Both the position numbers and the translations under genes were made by a program. Shown piece by piece: positions 1 through 7,651 of a stretch of 64,000 nucleotides of DNA. Below the pieces are notes generated by a model. That model was not told the origin of the DNA and made no database searches. It was given only the letters and a program-made list of their open reading frames with translations. Source of the stretch: Psychroflexus sediminis (lineage in GTDB: Bacteria > Bacteroidota > Bacteroidia > Flavobacteriales > Flavobacteriaceae); NCBI RefSeq assembly GCF_900099815.1, contig NZ_FNCW01000009.1:1-64000 (forward strand), read 5' to 3'. The stretch's first letter is position 1, and the number at the start of each line of letters is the position of its first letter.

Positions 1-272
1 TGGACAATTTCTTTAGTTGTTTTGTCCAGCCATCTACGTCGTTTTAAGTGAAGATATACCGTATTTCCACGCAATGGGAAGTCTTGGATGGTTATCTCTT
101 TGTGAAAGCCATGGGCTGTTAACACACGGGAGATCTGTTCTGTGGGTGGCGTTTTACGCTCTTCAAAATAAAGATGTATGACTTCTCCGTTTTTAGTATT
201 CCTTACCAGATCAAAATGAGTAATCAAAAGTTCAGGTAGGATGAGTTTGAGTAGGTCTAGATATGTGTCCAA
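1..272 (-). CDS. ISAon1 family transposase, N-terminal region (partial)
   Basis: The minus-strand frame reads DTYLDLLKLILPELLITHFD, then LYFEERKTPP, GFHKEITIQDFPLRGNTV and LHLKRRRWLDK. This is the characteristic opening of the short N-terminal protein of ISAon1-type elements in Bacteroidota, which pairs with a separately encoded catalytic protein. The frame is open to base 1, so the gene runs off the window. The only start after the upstream stop (282-284) is TTG at 272, which places the usual N-terminal motif within a few residues of the start. Whether the element is still active cannot be judged because the catalytic part is not in view. Confidence 0.8.
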   Translation of the reverse strand, partial: MDTYLDLLKLILPELLITHFDLVRNTKNGEVIHLYFEERKTPPTEQISRVLTAHGFHKEITIQDFPLRGNTVYLHLKRRRWLDKTTKEIV

Positions 273-330
273 TGATTCTTTTTATTGACAAAAATCTAAA
301 TTCTATTTCAATTCACACACAACTTTTGAG
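1..330 (-). mobile_element. ISAon1-type insertion sequence, one end (partial)
   Basis: The left edge carries one end of an insertion sequence. It contains the start of a transposase reading leftward out of the window and about 50-60 bases of non-coding terminal DNA. The outer boundary is inferred from where the interrupted ATPase reading frame stops making family sense, roughly between 315 and 338. The matching end and any target-site duplication lie outside the window, so the exact end is not proven. Confidence 0.7.
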
Positions 331-411
331 ATTGATCCCTTTTAAAACGGTTGATTTTCCTGTACTTGGGCCTCCTATCAGCAAATTTTTGACGGGTTTT
401 GATTTAGACAT
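313..411 (-). pseudogene. AAA-type ATP-binding protein, N-terminal stub cut by the IS
   Basis: From ATG at 409-411 the minus strand encodes 32 residues containing a clean Walker A motif, IGGPSTGKST, then stops in DNA that belongs to the adjacent insertion sequence. Proteins of the AAA_28/NadR-kinase-like family of Bacteroidota begin this way and run to about 180 residues, so only the phosphate-binding start remains. From memory, an ATPase of this type often sits divergently beside the DUF493-DUF4290-murA row in Flavobacteriia, which suggests the intact ancestor was native here. The missing part, if it exists, should lie beyond the other end of the insertion sequence. The function of the family is not established. 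Confidence 0.7.
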
Positions 412-452
412 AGATTATTACTACTAGAATTTATAAAAATAGGTAATAACAG

Positions 453-460
453 TATATTTG
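453..460 (+). promoter_or_regulatory. -7 promoter element (TATATTTG) for the DUF493 row
   Basis: TATATTTG matches the Bacteroidota -7 consensus TAnnTTTG and lies 16 bases before the ATG at 477. It favours the ATG over the TTG at 471, which would sit almost at the transcription start. Confidence 0.5.
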
Positions 461-476
461 CATAAAACTATTGAGA

Positions 477-773
477 ATGAAGTCCGATAAATCTTCTGAT
501 GAATTTTATAAAACATTGCGCAAAAGGCTCAAAAAAACAAGCGATTGGCCGGCTCCTTACTTATATAAATTTATTGTTCCCTCTTCAGATCAAAAAAATC
601 TAGATCAACTGATCTCAATTTTCGACAATCTTGGAGCTGTTATTTCAACTAAAAAATCTTCAAAAGGCAAATATACCAGCGTTTCTATAAATGTCACACT
701 AAAATCTCCGGATATTGTCATAGAAAAATATAAACAAGTAGGTGAAGAAATTGATAATGTGATTTCTCTGTAA
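477..773 (+). CDS. DUF493 family protein
   Basis: A 98-residue protein of the DUF493 (YbeD-like) family, a small ferredoxin-like alpha/beta fold. The family signature is visible in the stretch around PYLYKFIVPSSDQ and in the final strand pattern ending with a helix VIEKYKQVG. Its biochemical role is unknown; E. coli YbeD is structurally related to ACT-like regulatory domains. I chose ATG 477 rather than the in-frame TTG two codons upstream because a promoter element ends at 460. It is followed 52 bases later by the DUF4290 gene and then murA, and the three probably form one transcription unit. Confidence 0.85.
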   Translation: MKSDKSSDEFYKTLRKRLKKTSDWPAPYLYKFIVPSSDQKNLDQLISIFDNLGAVISTKKSSKGKYTSVSINVTLKSPDIVIEKYKQVGEEIDNVISL

Positions 774-825
774 TCAGAGTGAAATTAAATGCTTATTTTG
801 CAATTCTTATAAAAAACAAAGACCA

Positions 826-1467
826 TTGATAACTTATCTCGAGTATAATTCTGAAAGAAACGAATTAAAAATTCCTGAATACGGAAGACATATCCAGAAA
901 ATGGTGGAGTATGCCAAAACCATTGAGGATGACGAAAAAAGAAATAATATTGCTAAAGGCATTGTAGATGTCATGGGTAATATGAATCCTCACCTGAGGG
1001 ATGTTCCCGATTTTCAGCATAAATTATGGGATCAACTTTTTATCATCAGTAATTTCGAATTGGAGGTAGACTCTCCATTTCCGAAACCATCTCGTGATGA
1101 ACTTTATGCCCGACCTGAGCCTTTGGCCTATCCTCAGAACTTTCCCAAATATAGATTTTATGGTAATAACATCAAGCGAATGATTGATGAAGCCATCAAA
1201 ATTGAAGATGGTGAACTGAAAGACGGACTTATGTTCAATATTGCAAACCATATGAAAAAATGTTATTTGAACTGGAATAAAGACTCCGTTTCAGATAAAA
1301 TTATTTTTGATCATCTGAGAGATCTGAGTAACGGGGAATTGGATTTGAAAGCCGATACAGAAGAACTGAGCGATGCTAATGCTTTGGTTAGACAGGTCAA
1401 AAAATATTCAAAACCTCAAAAGAAAAGTTTTAAAGGCAACAACCGCAACCGTAAACGAAAATACTAA
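826..1467 (+). CDS. DUF4290 domain-containing protein
   Basis: A 213-residue protein with the DUF4290 signature: an N-terminal LEYNSERNELKIPEYGRHIQ, then a conserved GNMNPHLRDVPDFQHKLWD segment, and a Lys/Arg/Asn-rich tail (KKSFKGNNRNRKRKY) that could bind nucleic acid. The family is restricted mainly to Bacteroidota and has no assigned function. The start is TTG, giving M-I-T-Y-L-E-Y-N; no ATG fits, and this start puts the conserved motif at the expected distance. The stop codon abuts the murA ATG without any spacer, so the two are almost certainly translated from one mRNA. Confidence 0.88.
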   Translation: MITYLEYNSERNELKIPEYGRHIQKMVEYAKTIEDDEKRNNIAKGIVDVMGNMNPHLRDVPDFQHKLWDQLFIISNFELEVDSPFPKPSRDELYARPEPLAYPQNFPKYRFYGNNIKRMIDEAIKIEDGELKDGLMFNIANHMKKCYLNWNKDSVSDKIIFDHLRDLSNGELDLKADTEELSDANALVRQVKKYSKPQKKSFKGNNRNRKRKY

Positions 1468-2781
1468 ATGGCTACTTTCCAAATAGAAGGAGGTCACCAA
1501 CTCAAAGGTGAAATCCACCCCCAGGGCGCAAAAAACGAAGCTTTACAAATTCTGTGTGCTGTTTTATTAACTCCCGATGAAATTGTAATTCACAATGTTC
1601 CGGACATTCTTGATGTCAATAAATTGATTGGAATCTTAGGGAATCTTGGCGTTAAAATTCAAAAACTAGGCAAGGGAAGTTTTTCTTTTAAATCGGATGA
1701 GCTCAACCTGGATTACCTAGAAAGTCAGAAATTCAAAGAGGAAGGAAGTAGCCTCAGGGGTTCAATTATGATTGTTGGTCCACTTTTAGGTCGTTTTGGA
1801 AAGGGCTATATTCCGAGACCTGGTGGAGATAAAATCGGCAGAAGACGTCTGGATACACATTTTGGTGGATTTATAAATCTTGGTGCCAAATTTCGATATA
1901 ATAAAGAAGAACGTTTTTATGGGGTAGAAGCCCCTGAAGGATTGAAAGGAGCAGAAATGCTTCTTGAAGAAGCCTCTGTAACGGGAACAGCAAATATTTT
2001 GATGGCTGCTGTTTTGGCTGAAGGAACCACTACAATTTATAATGCTGCCTGTGAACCTTACATACAGCAATTGTCCAAAATGTTAGTTTCAATGGGAGCT
2101 AAAATTGATGGCATCGGTTCAAATTTATTAAAAATTGAAGGTGTAAAAGAATTAACTGGCTGTACGCACAGAGTGCTGCCAGACATGATTGAAATAGGCT
2201 CATGGATTGGTCTAGCTGCTATGTCTCAAAGTGAGATCACCATCAAAAATGTAAGCTGGGAAAATCTGGGAATTATTCCGGTGACCTTTAGAAAGTTGGG
2301 AATTCAGTTAGAGAAACGGGGGGATGATATCTATATCCCCGCGCACACCGATGGTTACGAAGTCGCTAATTTTATCGATGGATCTATCATGAATATCAGC
2401 GATGCGCCCTGGCCAGGATTTACGCCAGATTTACTGAGTATTATGCTGGTGGTAGCTACCCAGGCGAGAGGGAGTGTTTTGATTCATCAAAAGATGTTTG
2501 AAAGCAGGCTTTTCTTTGTAGACAAACTCATTGACATGGGCGCAAAAATTATCCTTTGCGATCCTCACAGAGCTACGGTTATAGGTCATGATTTTGAATC
2601 TCAGCTGAAAGCAACCACGATGACAAGTCCCGACATAAGGGCTGGTATTTCATTGCTTATTGCCGCCTTATCGGCCAAAGGTACTTCTACCATTCATAAT
2701 ATCGAACAGATTGATCGTGGGTATGAAGATATCGATGGTCGTTTGAAAGCGATTGGAGCAAAAATTTATCGCCATGATTAA
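1468..2781 (+). CDS. murA: UDP-N-acetylglucosamine 1-carboxyvinyltransferase (MurA)
   Basis: MurA transfers enolpyruvate from PEP to UDP-GlcNAc, the first committed step of peptidoglycan synthesis, in the cytoplasm. The 437-residue length and repeated inside-out alpha/beta barrel sequence fit the family. Substrate residues K22-N23 (GAKNEAL) are present. The flexible catalytic loop reads PRPGGDKIGRRRLD at about 117-129, with Asp121 where E. coli MurA has Cys115. Asp at this position is known in mycobacterial and chlamydial MurA and makes the enzyme insensitive to fosfomycin. The ATG directly follows the DUF4290 stop. No second copy is in the window. Confidence 0.96.
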   Translation: MATFQIEGGHQLKGEIHPQGAKNEALQILCAVLLTPDEIVIHNVPDILDVNKLIGILGNLGVKIQKLGKGSFSFKSDELNLDYLESQKFKEEGSSLRGSIMIVGPLLGRFGKGYIPRPGGDKIGRRRLDTHFGGFINLGAKFRYNKEERFYGVEAPEGLKGAEMLLEEASVTGTANILMAAVLAEGTTTIYNAACEPYIQQLSKMLVSMGAKIDGIGSNLLKIEGVKELTGCTHRVLPDMIEIGSWIGLAAMSQSEITIKNVSWENLGIIPVTFRKLGIQLEKRGDDIYIPAHTDGYEVANFIDGSIMNISDAPWPGFTPDLLSIMLVVATQARGSVLIHQKMFESRLFFVDKLIDMGAKIILCDPHRATVIGHDFESQLKATTMTSPDIRAGISLLIAALSAKGTSTIHNIEQIDRGYEDIDGRLKAIGAKIYRHD

Positions 2782-2883
2782 TGCGTAAATCTTTAAGTTC
2801 TAAATCTTCGGAGTCTCAAACCTGTTAAGCTGACTTTAGACAGAGATCCGGGTGATTTTTTTATCGCTTTTCTAAATGATATA

Positions 2884-3426
2884 TTATTTGTGAGAAAATG
2901 GCCAGAACTTTTGTTTTGGTCTTTTTTTTATGCTCAGATTCTGTTTATGAAACAAGTCTTCCCACTGCGTTTCAGATTTATTGGTATGAGGTATGGCCTT
3001 TAAATTCCATATTGACTAAAGAATCCATGACCAGGATAAATGTTTCATTACCCAGGAGGGATACACATCTTCCAGGACTATGATTTTCTTTTTGGAAACG
3101 CGAACCGCTTCATCAAAAACCTGTTCAGGATTTGGGCAATGATGTAAAACAGTGATCAACATAGAGGCATCAAAACTTTCGTTCTCAAGAGGAAGGCGGT
3201 AACCATCATAGACAATGGGTGTGATGTCACGGTAAACCGTTTTATCTGTAATATCCACAGCAGTAATTTCAAAATTATGCTGTGATAAATAATTTGCCAA
3301 ACCACCGCTTACTGTCCCAACATCCACAATAGTTTTACTTTGATTTAAAAAATCGCCTATCAGCTTTGCTTTAGAGGCATTTCTGTGCTTATGTTTTAGA
3401 CGAATGAAAATATTGTTGAGAGGCAT
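2884..3426 (-). pseudogene. Class I SAM-dependent methyltransferase with two compensating frameshifts
   Basis: From ATG 3426 the minus strand encodes a Rossmann methyltransferase: motif I region TIVDVGTVSGGLANYL, acidic ribose-binding strand ITAVDIT, and motif IV-like SFDASMLITVLHHCPNPE. The first frame ends at 3016 after HLSWSWIL. Shifting frame at about 3030 (one base missing) continues as MDSLVNMEFKGH, and shifting back at about 2991 (one base extra) continues as PHTNKSETQWEDLF to a stop at 2884, about 180 residues in total. The joined product looks like an ordinary small methyltransferase. Either the gene is broken or the assembly carries two indel errors. Confidence 0.75.
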
Positions 3427-3503
3427 TCTAAATTTTTATGCGATCTAAAAAGACCGGGCATAAACGCAGCAAAAAGTTTACATTTAAATTTTAAACAGAA
3501 ATT

Positions 3504-4829
3504 ATGGGGAAAATAACGTTTTTATGGCAGGAACTCAAAGGCAGTTTTTGGTTTGTGCCCATACTCATTATTGTTTTTTCTATTGGATTGGCAACTTTGC
3601 TGATTTACATAGACCGAACCGTTAACGCCAGTTCCATCAAATACCTGAGTTATATCCTTACTGAAAGTGCAGATTCTGCAAGAAGTATTTTATCCACCAT
3701 TTCTGGCGCTATGATTGGCGTAGCAGGAACTGTATTTTCCATTACACTTGTTGCCTTAACCCTTGCTTCGTCTCAGTTTGGTCCACGTTTGCTTAAAAAC
3801 TTTATGCACGAGCGCCTCAATCAGGTGGTTTTAGGAACTTATGTGTCTACCTATGCCTACTGCCTCATCGTTTTAAATGTTGTGAAAGACAATGAAGCTC
3901 AGGTTTTCATTCCCTCCTTATCGATCTTATTAGCCATTTTGGCTGCTATTGGGAATATTATTCTTTTAATCATTTTTATACATTCGATTTCGATTAGCAT
4001 ACAGGCAGACCATGTGGTCTCTGATATTTCTGTGACCTTAATGAAAAATATAGAGCGGATTTTTTCTGAAGAACTAGAAGATGAGGATCCTTCTTTTGAA
4101 AAAAACACTAAACCTTTAGACTATTATCTAAAGGACTTTTCATATTCTAAAACTCTGAAATCTCCTGAAAGCGGTTATTTACAGTATCTTCAAAATATAT
4201 CTCTTTTCGAAGCAGCCAAGGAACACGACTATCTAATTGTTTCGCATCATAGAGTTGGTGGCTACATCGTAAAAGGTGAGCCTATTATTAGCGTTCATTC
4301 CAAAACTGAATTTACGGATGAATCCTCTATAAATTTTGAAAGCAATTATGTCCTGGGAAGTTCCAGAACTACTCAGCAGGATGCAGAACATTCTATTCAC
4401 CAAATGGTGGAGATCGCTTGCCGCGCTTTATCTCCCGGTATAAACGATCCTTTTACAGCTATTGCCTGTGTAGATAATCTTACATCTACCTTATGTTACC
4501 TCACTCGCGTCAAATTTCCATCCAAATATAAATTTGATGAGGATGATGAGCTTCGGTATGTGTTTGAACCTTTAACCTATCAGGGCATGCTGGATGCGGC
4601 GTTTTTACAAATCCGACAGTTTTCCAAGGGCAGTCCTGCTGTTGTGATAAGACTTATGGAAGCCATGATCAAAATACACGATTATACCTCCTATAAGGTT
4701 TACAAAGAAGCGGTAAAAAAGCATGCAGAAATGATTTTGAAAGTCGCCGAAGATTCTTTTGAAGACAGCCATGATCTTGAAGATATGCGCGAGCGAAGCC
4801 GATGCATTTTGGATACTAATGAGGATTAA
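3504..4829 (+). CDS. DUF2254 family integral membrane protein
   Basis: A 441-residue inner-membrane protein. Hydrophobic segments lie near residues 15-37, 62-87 (TISGAMIGVAGTVFSITLVALT), 110-128 and 133-160, followed by a large soluble C-terminal half. This layout and the STISGAMIGVAGTVFSI core are typical of DUF2254, a family of unknown function found in many bacteria. It stands alone, transcribed away from the methyltransferase relic, with 77 bases between their divergent starts. The C-terminus is acidic and rich in Asp/Glu. Confidence 0.88.
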   Translation: MGKITFLWQELKGSFWFVPILIIVFSIGLATLLIYIDRTVNASSIKYLSYILTESADSARSILSTISGAMIGVAGTVFSITLVALTLASSQFGPRLLKNFMHERLNQVVLGTYVSTYAYCLIVLNVVKDNEAQVFIPSLSILLAILAAIGNIILLIIFIHSISISIQADHVVSDISVTLMKNIERIFSEELEDEDPSFEKNTKPLDYYLKDFSYSKTLKSPESGYLQYLQNISLFEAAKEHDYLIVSHHRVGGYIVKGEPIISVHSKTEFTDESSINFESNYVLGSSRTTQQDAEHSIHQMVEIACRALSPGINDPFTAIACVDNLTSTLCYLTRVKFPSKYKFDEDDELRYVFEPLTYQGMLDAAFLQIRQFSKGSPAVVIRLMEAMIKIHDYTSYKVYKEAVKKHAEMILKVAEDSFEDSHDLEDMRERSRCILDTNED

Positions 4830-4938
4830 AACAGATTATAGTGGGTGATTTTTTTCTGCTGAACCTGCCTGCCTGTCCATGACTCGCAGGCAAATTCACC
4901 TTTAATAAAACATCAATTCTACGAATGTTAATTAACTT

Positions 4939-4976
4939 GGATATATTCCAATATTATGGAATATATCCTAAATTTG
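4939..4976 (+). promoter_or_regulatory. Palindromic operator and -7 element of umuDC
   Basis: A perfect 11-base inverted repeat, GGATATATTCC at 4939-4949 and its complement GGAATATATCC at 4958-4968, is separated by eight bases; the next inner pair also matches. It directly abuts a perfect Bacteroidota -7 element TAAATTTG at 4969-4976, 13 bases before the umuD start. A dimeric repressor bound here would cover the region where sigma contacts the promoter. Given the downstream SOS-type genes, a DNA-damage regulator site is the likely role (inference). Confidence 0.75.
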
Positions 4977-4989
4977 TAGAAAAAATACT

Positions 4990-5442
4990 ATGCTACATTT
5001 GGTTCATCAGGCACATCGCGCTTTGGAAATCTATCCTCCAGACTTATCCAAAAGTCTGGATTTGCCATTTGTAAACCAAGGCATTAGTGCGGGGTTCCCC
5101 AGTCCTGCCGATGATTTTCTGGACATTAAAATTGATCTGAACAGGGAGTTTATCAAAAACCCTAATTCCACCTTTTATGCTCGCGTGCGTGGGAGTAGTA
5201 TGCTAGGTGCAGGGCTTCGGGATGGAGATTTACTGATTATTGACAGAAGCCTGGAACCCGAAAACAAAAAGATTGCCGTGTGTTTTATCGATGGAGAGTT
5301 TACCGTTAAGCGCATCAAAAAGGAAAAAGACAATATCTGGCTTATGCCGGAGAACAAAGACTATCCGCCTATAAAGGTCGATGAAAGCAACGACTTTGTC
5401 ATTTGGGGGGTGGTGACTACTGTTATCAAAAAAGTAGACTGA
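4990..5442 (+). CDS. umuD: UmuD-type S24 peptidase, DNA polymerase V subunit
   Basis: A 150-residue LexA/UmuD-like self-cleaving protein. The Ala34-Gly35 cleavage site lies in [15 protein letters not shown], the nucleophile is Ser70 (VRGSSM) and the general base Lys107 (FTVKRI). RecA-stimulated self-cleavage activates the UmuC polymerase in translesion synthesis. There is no N-terminal helix-turn-helix, so it is UmuD rather than LexA. Its TGA overlaps the umuC ATG (TGATG), which points to coupled translation. A palindromic operator lies just upstream. Confidence 0.94.
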   Translation: MLHLVHQAHRALEIYPPDLSKSLDLPFVNQGISAGFPSPADDFLDIKIDLNREFIKNPNSTFYARVRGSSMLGAGLRDGDLLIIDRSLEPENKKIAVCFIDGEFTVKRIKKEKDNIWLMPENKDYPPIKVDESNDFVIWGVVTTVIKKVD

Positions 5443-6764
5443 TGTTTGCTTTGGTAGATTGCAATAATTTCTATGCGTCCTGTGAGCGGGTTTTTAATCC
5501 CAGTCTTCGCGACAAGCCCGTGGTGATTCTATCCAATAACGACGGCTGTGTGATTGCGCGAAGTAACGAGGCTAAAGCTTTGGGAATCCCTATGGGAGCA
5601 CCTACGCACAAGTTTGAAAAGATATTCAAGCAGCATAAGGTTCAGGTGTTTTCTTCCAATTATGCCCTGTACGGAGATATGAGTGCTAGAGTCATGAATA
5701 TTTTGTCAACTTTTACACCAGACATTGAAATTTACAGTATCGATGAGTCGTTTTTGGAATTTACGGGCTTTGGGAATTACAACATGCAGGCCTACTGTGA
5801 AAAGATGAAGTATGTGGTCGAAAAATCAACAGGTATTCCCATAAGTATTGGCCTGGCGCCTACAAAAGCCTTGAGTAAAATAGCCAATCGCATTGCTAAA
5901 AAGTTTCCCGAACGTACCAAAGGTGTCTTTGTTATGAAAGATGATAGTGCCCGGATAAAAGCTTTGAAATGGCTGAAAATCGAAGACGTTTGGGGCATTG
6001 GTCGTCAGCATGCCCTGCGTCTTAAAAAACACAATATCCACACGGCCTATAGCTTTTCTGAACTCCCCGACGACTGGGTAAGAAAGCAAATGAGCGTCGT
6101 CGGTCTGCGACTCAAAAAAGAACTGCAGGGCCGACGGACGCTGGAGCTGGAAACCCCTGCCCATAAAAAAGCCATCGCTACTACGCGTTCATTTGATAAG
6201 CAGTACAAAGAATTTGGCTACATCCGGGAGCGGGTGAGTAGTTTTGCCATCAAATCGGCAGAGAAATTGAGAAGGCAGAGGAGTTGCTGCCAGATGGTGT
6301 ACGTGTTTTTAAAAACCAATAAATTTCGGCAGGATTTACCGCAGTATCAAAACAGTATTGTCGTGCAAACGGGTTATCCGACTAATTCCAGTATAGATCT
6401 TGTCAAATTTGCCGTAGAAGGACTTAAGAAGATTTATCATCCTGATTACTACTATAAAAAAGCGGGAGTCATCGTAATGGGCCTGGTGCCTGAAGACCAA
6501 CGACAACTGGCGTTTTTTACGGCAGAAAATCCAAAGCATAAAGAGCTGATGCAGAAGATCGACAGGCTAAATGGTGTCTATGGTACAGGCGCTGTACGCC
6601 TGGGGAGTCAGGATTTGGGCAGGGTCTGGAAAATGCGTAGAGAACGGCTTTCTCAGGCTTATACCACAAATCTAAACCATGTGATAGAAGTGAAAGTAGG
6701 CAAGGAAGAGAAGGACAAAGCCAAAAGCGATAACAATTCTGAAAGGTTTGTGGGTTTATTTTAA
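5442..6764 (+). CDS. umuC: Y-family DNA polymerase V catalytic subunit UmuC
   Basis: A 440-residue Y-family translesion polymerase. The first metal aspartate lies in [18 protein letters not shown], the second acidic pair in [10 protein letters not shown], and the steric-gate region follows the first strand. The thumb/helix-hairpin-helix region [16 protein letters not shown] and the C-terminal little-finger domain are intact, as is the UmuC-specific C-terminal domain. The ATG at 5442 overlaps the umuD stop; a GTG at 5403 lies inside umuD and would add residues with no family counterpart. Together with UmuD it allows error-prone replication past DNA damage. Confidence 0.95.
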   Translation: MFALVDCNNFYASCERVFNPSLRDKPVVILSNNDGCVIARSNEAKALGIPMGAPTHKFEKIFKQHKVQVFSSNYALYGDMSARVMNILSTFTPDIEIYSIDESFLEFTGFGNYNMQAYCEKMKYVVEKSTGIPISIGLAPTKALSKIANRIAKKFPERTKGVFVMKDDSARIKALKWLKIEDVWGIGRQHALRLKKHNIHTAYSFSELPDDWVRKQMSVVGLRLKKELQGRRTLELETPAHKKAIATTRSFDKQYKEFGYIRERVSSFAIKSAEKLRRQRSCCQMVYVFLKTNKFRQDLPQYQNSIVVQTGYPTNSSIDLVKFAVEGLKKIYHPDYYYKKAGVIVMGLVPEDQRQLAFFTAENPKHKELMQKIDRLNGVYGTGAVRLGSQDLGRVWKMRRERLSQAYTTNLNHVIEVKVGKEEKDKAKSDNNSERFVGLF

Positions 6765-6773
6765 ACTAAGAAA

Positions 6774-7061
6774 TTATAAAATATTACTCAAATCTTGCTT
6801 GCCAATGATAGTCATTATCTCAACAGTATCATTATTTATTCTATAGTAGATACTATCAGATCCACAGACACAGCGTCTGTATCCTTTCTTGATGAAGTCA
6901 ACAGATTCAAATGAAAAGGGGTGTTTGGAAATAATCTCAAAATACTCAAAGAAAGAATCAAAATATTTATCAGCTTGAGTCAATCCGAATTTTCGAACAC
7001 CAAACTGATGAATTCTTATCAAATCATCTTTCGCAACACGACTTAATTTATAATTAGCCAT
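6774..7061 (-). CDS. ParE/RelE-superfamily toxin
   Basis: A 95-residue basic protein of the ParE family: N-terminal YKLSRVAKDDLIRIHQFG helix pair, the middle YFDSFFEYFEIISKHP, the RCVCGSDSIYYRIN strands and a final strand VEIMTIIGKQD. ParE toxins poison DNA gyrase, while some relatives cleave mRNA; the sequence alone does not settle the target, though the spacing is ParE-like. It overlaps the antitoxin gene by eight bases, is transcribed second, and lies 9 bases downstream of the convergent umuC. The ParDE pair may stabilise this part of the chromosome. Confidence 0.88.
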   Translation of the reverse strand: MANYKLSRVAKDDLIRIHQFGVRKFGLTQADKYFDSFFEYFEIISKHPFSFESVDFIKKGYRRCVCGSDSIYYRINNDTVEIMTIIGKQDLSNIL

Positions 7062-7293
7062 TTAGCGAAGACTTAGATTCTGCTAATATTTGTGCCTTAG
7101 TAGCATTGGTAAATCCGCTATTTTCAGCTTTTTCAAGCTTGGCCTGAATCCAATTCACTTGAACTTGCTGATTTCTGGCTTGGCGAATCAAATCGTTAAT
7201 GAGTTCACTTTTGCTAGAGTATTCCTTACTTTCTACTTGATTTTTTAACCAGTCATCGTTGGGTTCTGTAAGTGAAATACTTTGTCTGCTCAT
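7054..7293 (-). CDS. ParD-like ribbon-helix-helix antitoxin
   Basis: A 79-residue antitoxin. The N-terminus MSRQSISLTEPNDDWLKNQV and the following helix KSELINDLIRQAR form the CopG/ParD ribbon-helix-helix DNA-binding fold; the C-terminal part (NWIQAKLEKAENSGF) is the usual toxin-wrapping region. I start it at ATG 7293; an upstream TTG extension would run into the promoter and operator. It precedes and overlaps the toxin gene, the normal order for this family, and should repress its own promoter through the repeats just upstream. Confidence 0.87.
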   Translation of the reverse strand: MSRQSISLTEPNDDWLKNQVESKEYSSKSELINDLIRQARNQQVQVNWIQAKLEKAENSGFTNATKAQILAESKSSLNG

Positions 7294-7310
7294 AATTAAA
7301 ACATTTGATG

Positions 7311-7337
7311 CAAATTTACACCAAATTAGCACCAAAT
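7311..7337 (-). promoter_or_regulatory. parDE promoter with tandem operator-like repeats
   Basis: On the minus strand a -7 element TAAATTTG (7311-7318) is preceded by two copies of ATTTGGTG (complement CACCAAAT at 7319-7326 and 7330-7337). The repeats are 11 bases apart, one helical turn, so they would present the same DNA face to two ribbon-helix-helix dimers. Autoregulation by the ParD protein is inferred. Confidence 0.6.
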
Positions 7338-7651
7338 AAAAAGTTTTTTAACTATTTGATATACTTCAAGAATTTGATATTAATTTGAAACAGGATTGAC
7401 TTGGGTTAGGCTAACAGCTCTTAAAACTTTCGTGATTTGAAATTCACCTTAAAGCCTTCAGTCAAAACCTTTACGGCCCGGACGGAGGAACAAATGAACG
7501 CCGTACTTCAAGCTAACCGGTATGTATCCTGAAGATTTTCAGTATCAAAATCAAAAGAAAAAATAATCCTGAATTTGCCAATTGCAAATCGAATGTAGTA
7601 TGCTCAAAAAAGCTTAGCTTTGCAGCTTGAAAAAATTGAAGAATACTTGAT
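7338..7651. other. Intergenic spacer between parDE and ychF
   Basis: I see no gene here. A -7-like element TAGCTTTG at 7615-7622 lies 29 bases before ychF and is a likely promoter. The stretch 7430-7540 has a higher GC content and a different look from its surroundings (around TTTACGGCCCGGACGGAGG), possibly a decayed coding or mobile fragment, but no reading frame survives and I cannot assign it. Confidence 0.4.

Noticed and set aside
2898-3083. Small plus-strand frame (61 codons)
   Set aside because: It lies antisense to the frameshifted methyltransferase end and has no family-like sequence.
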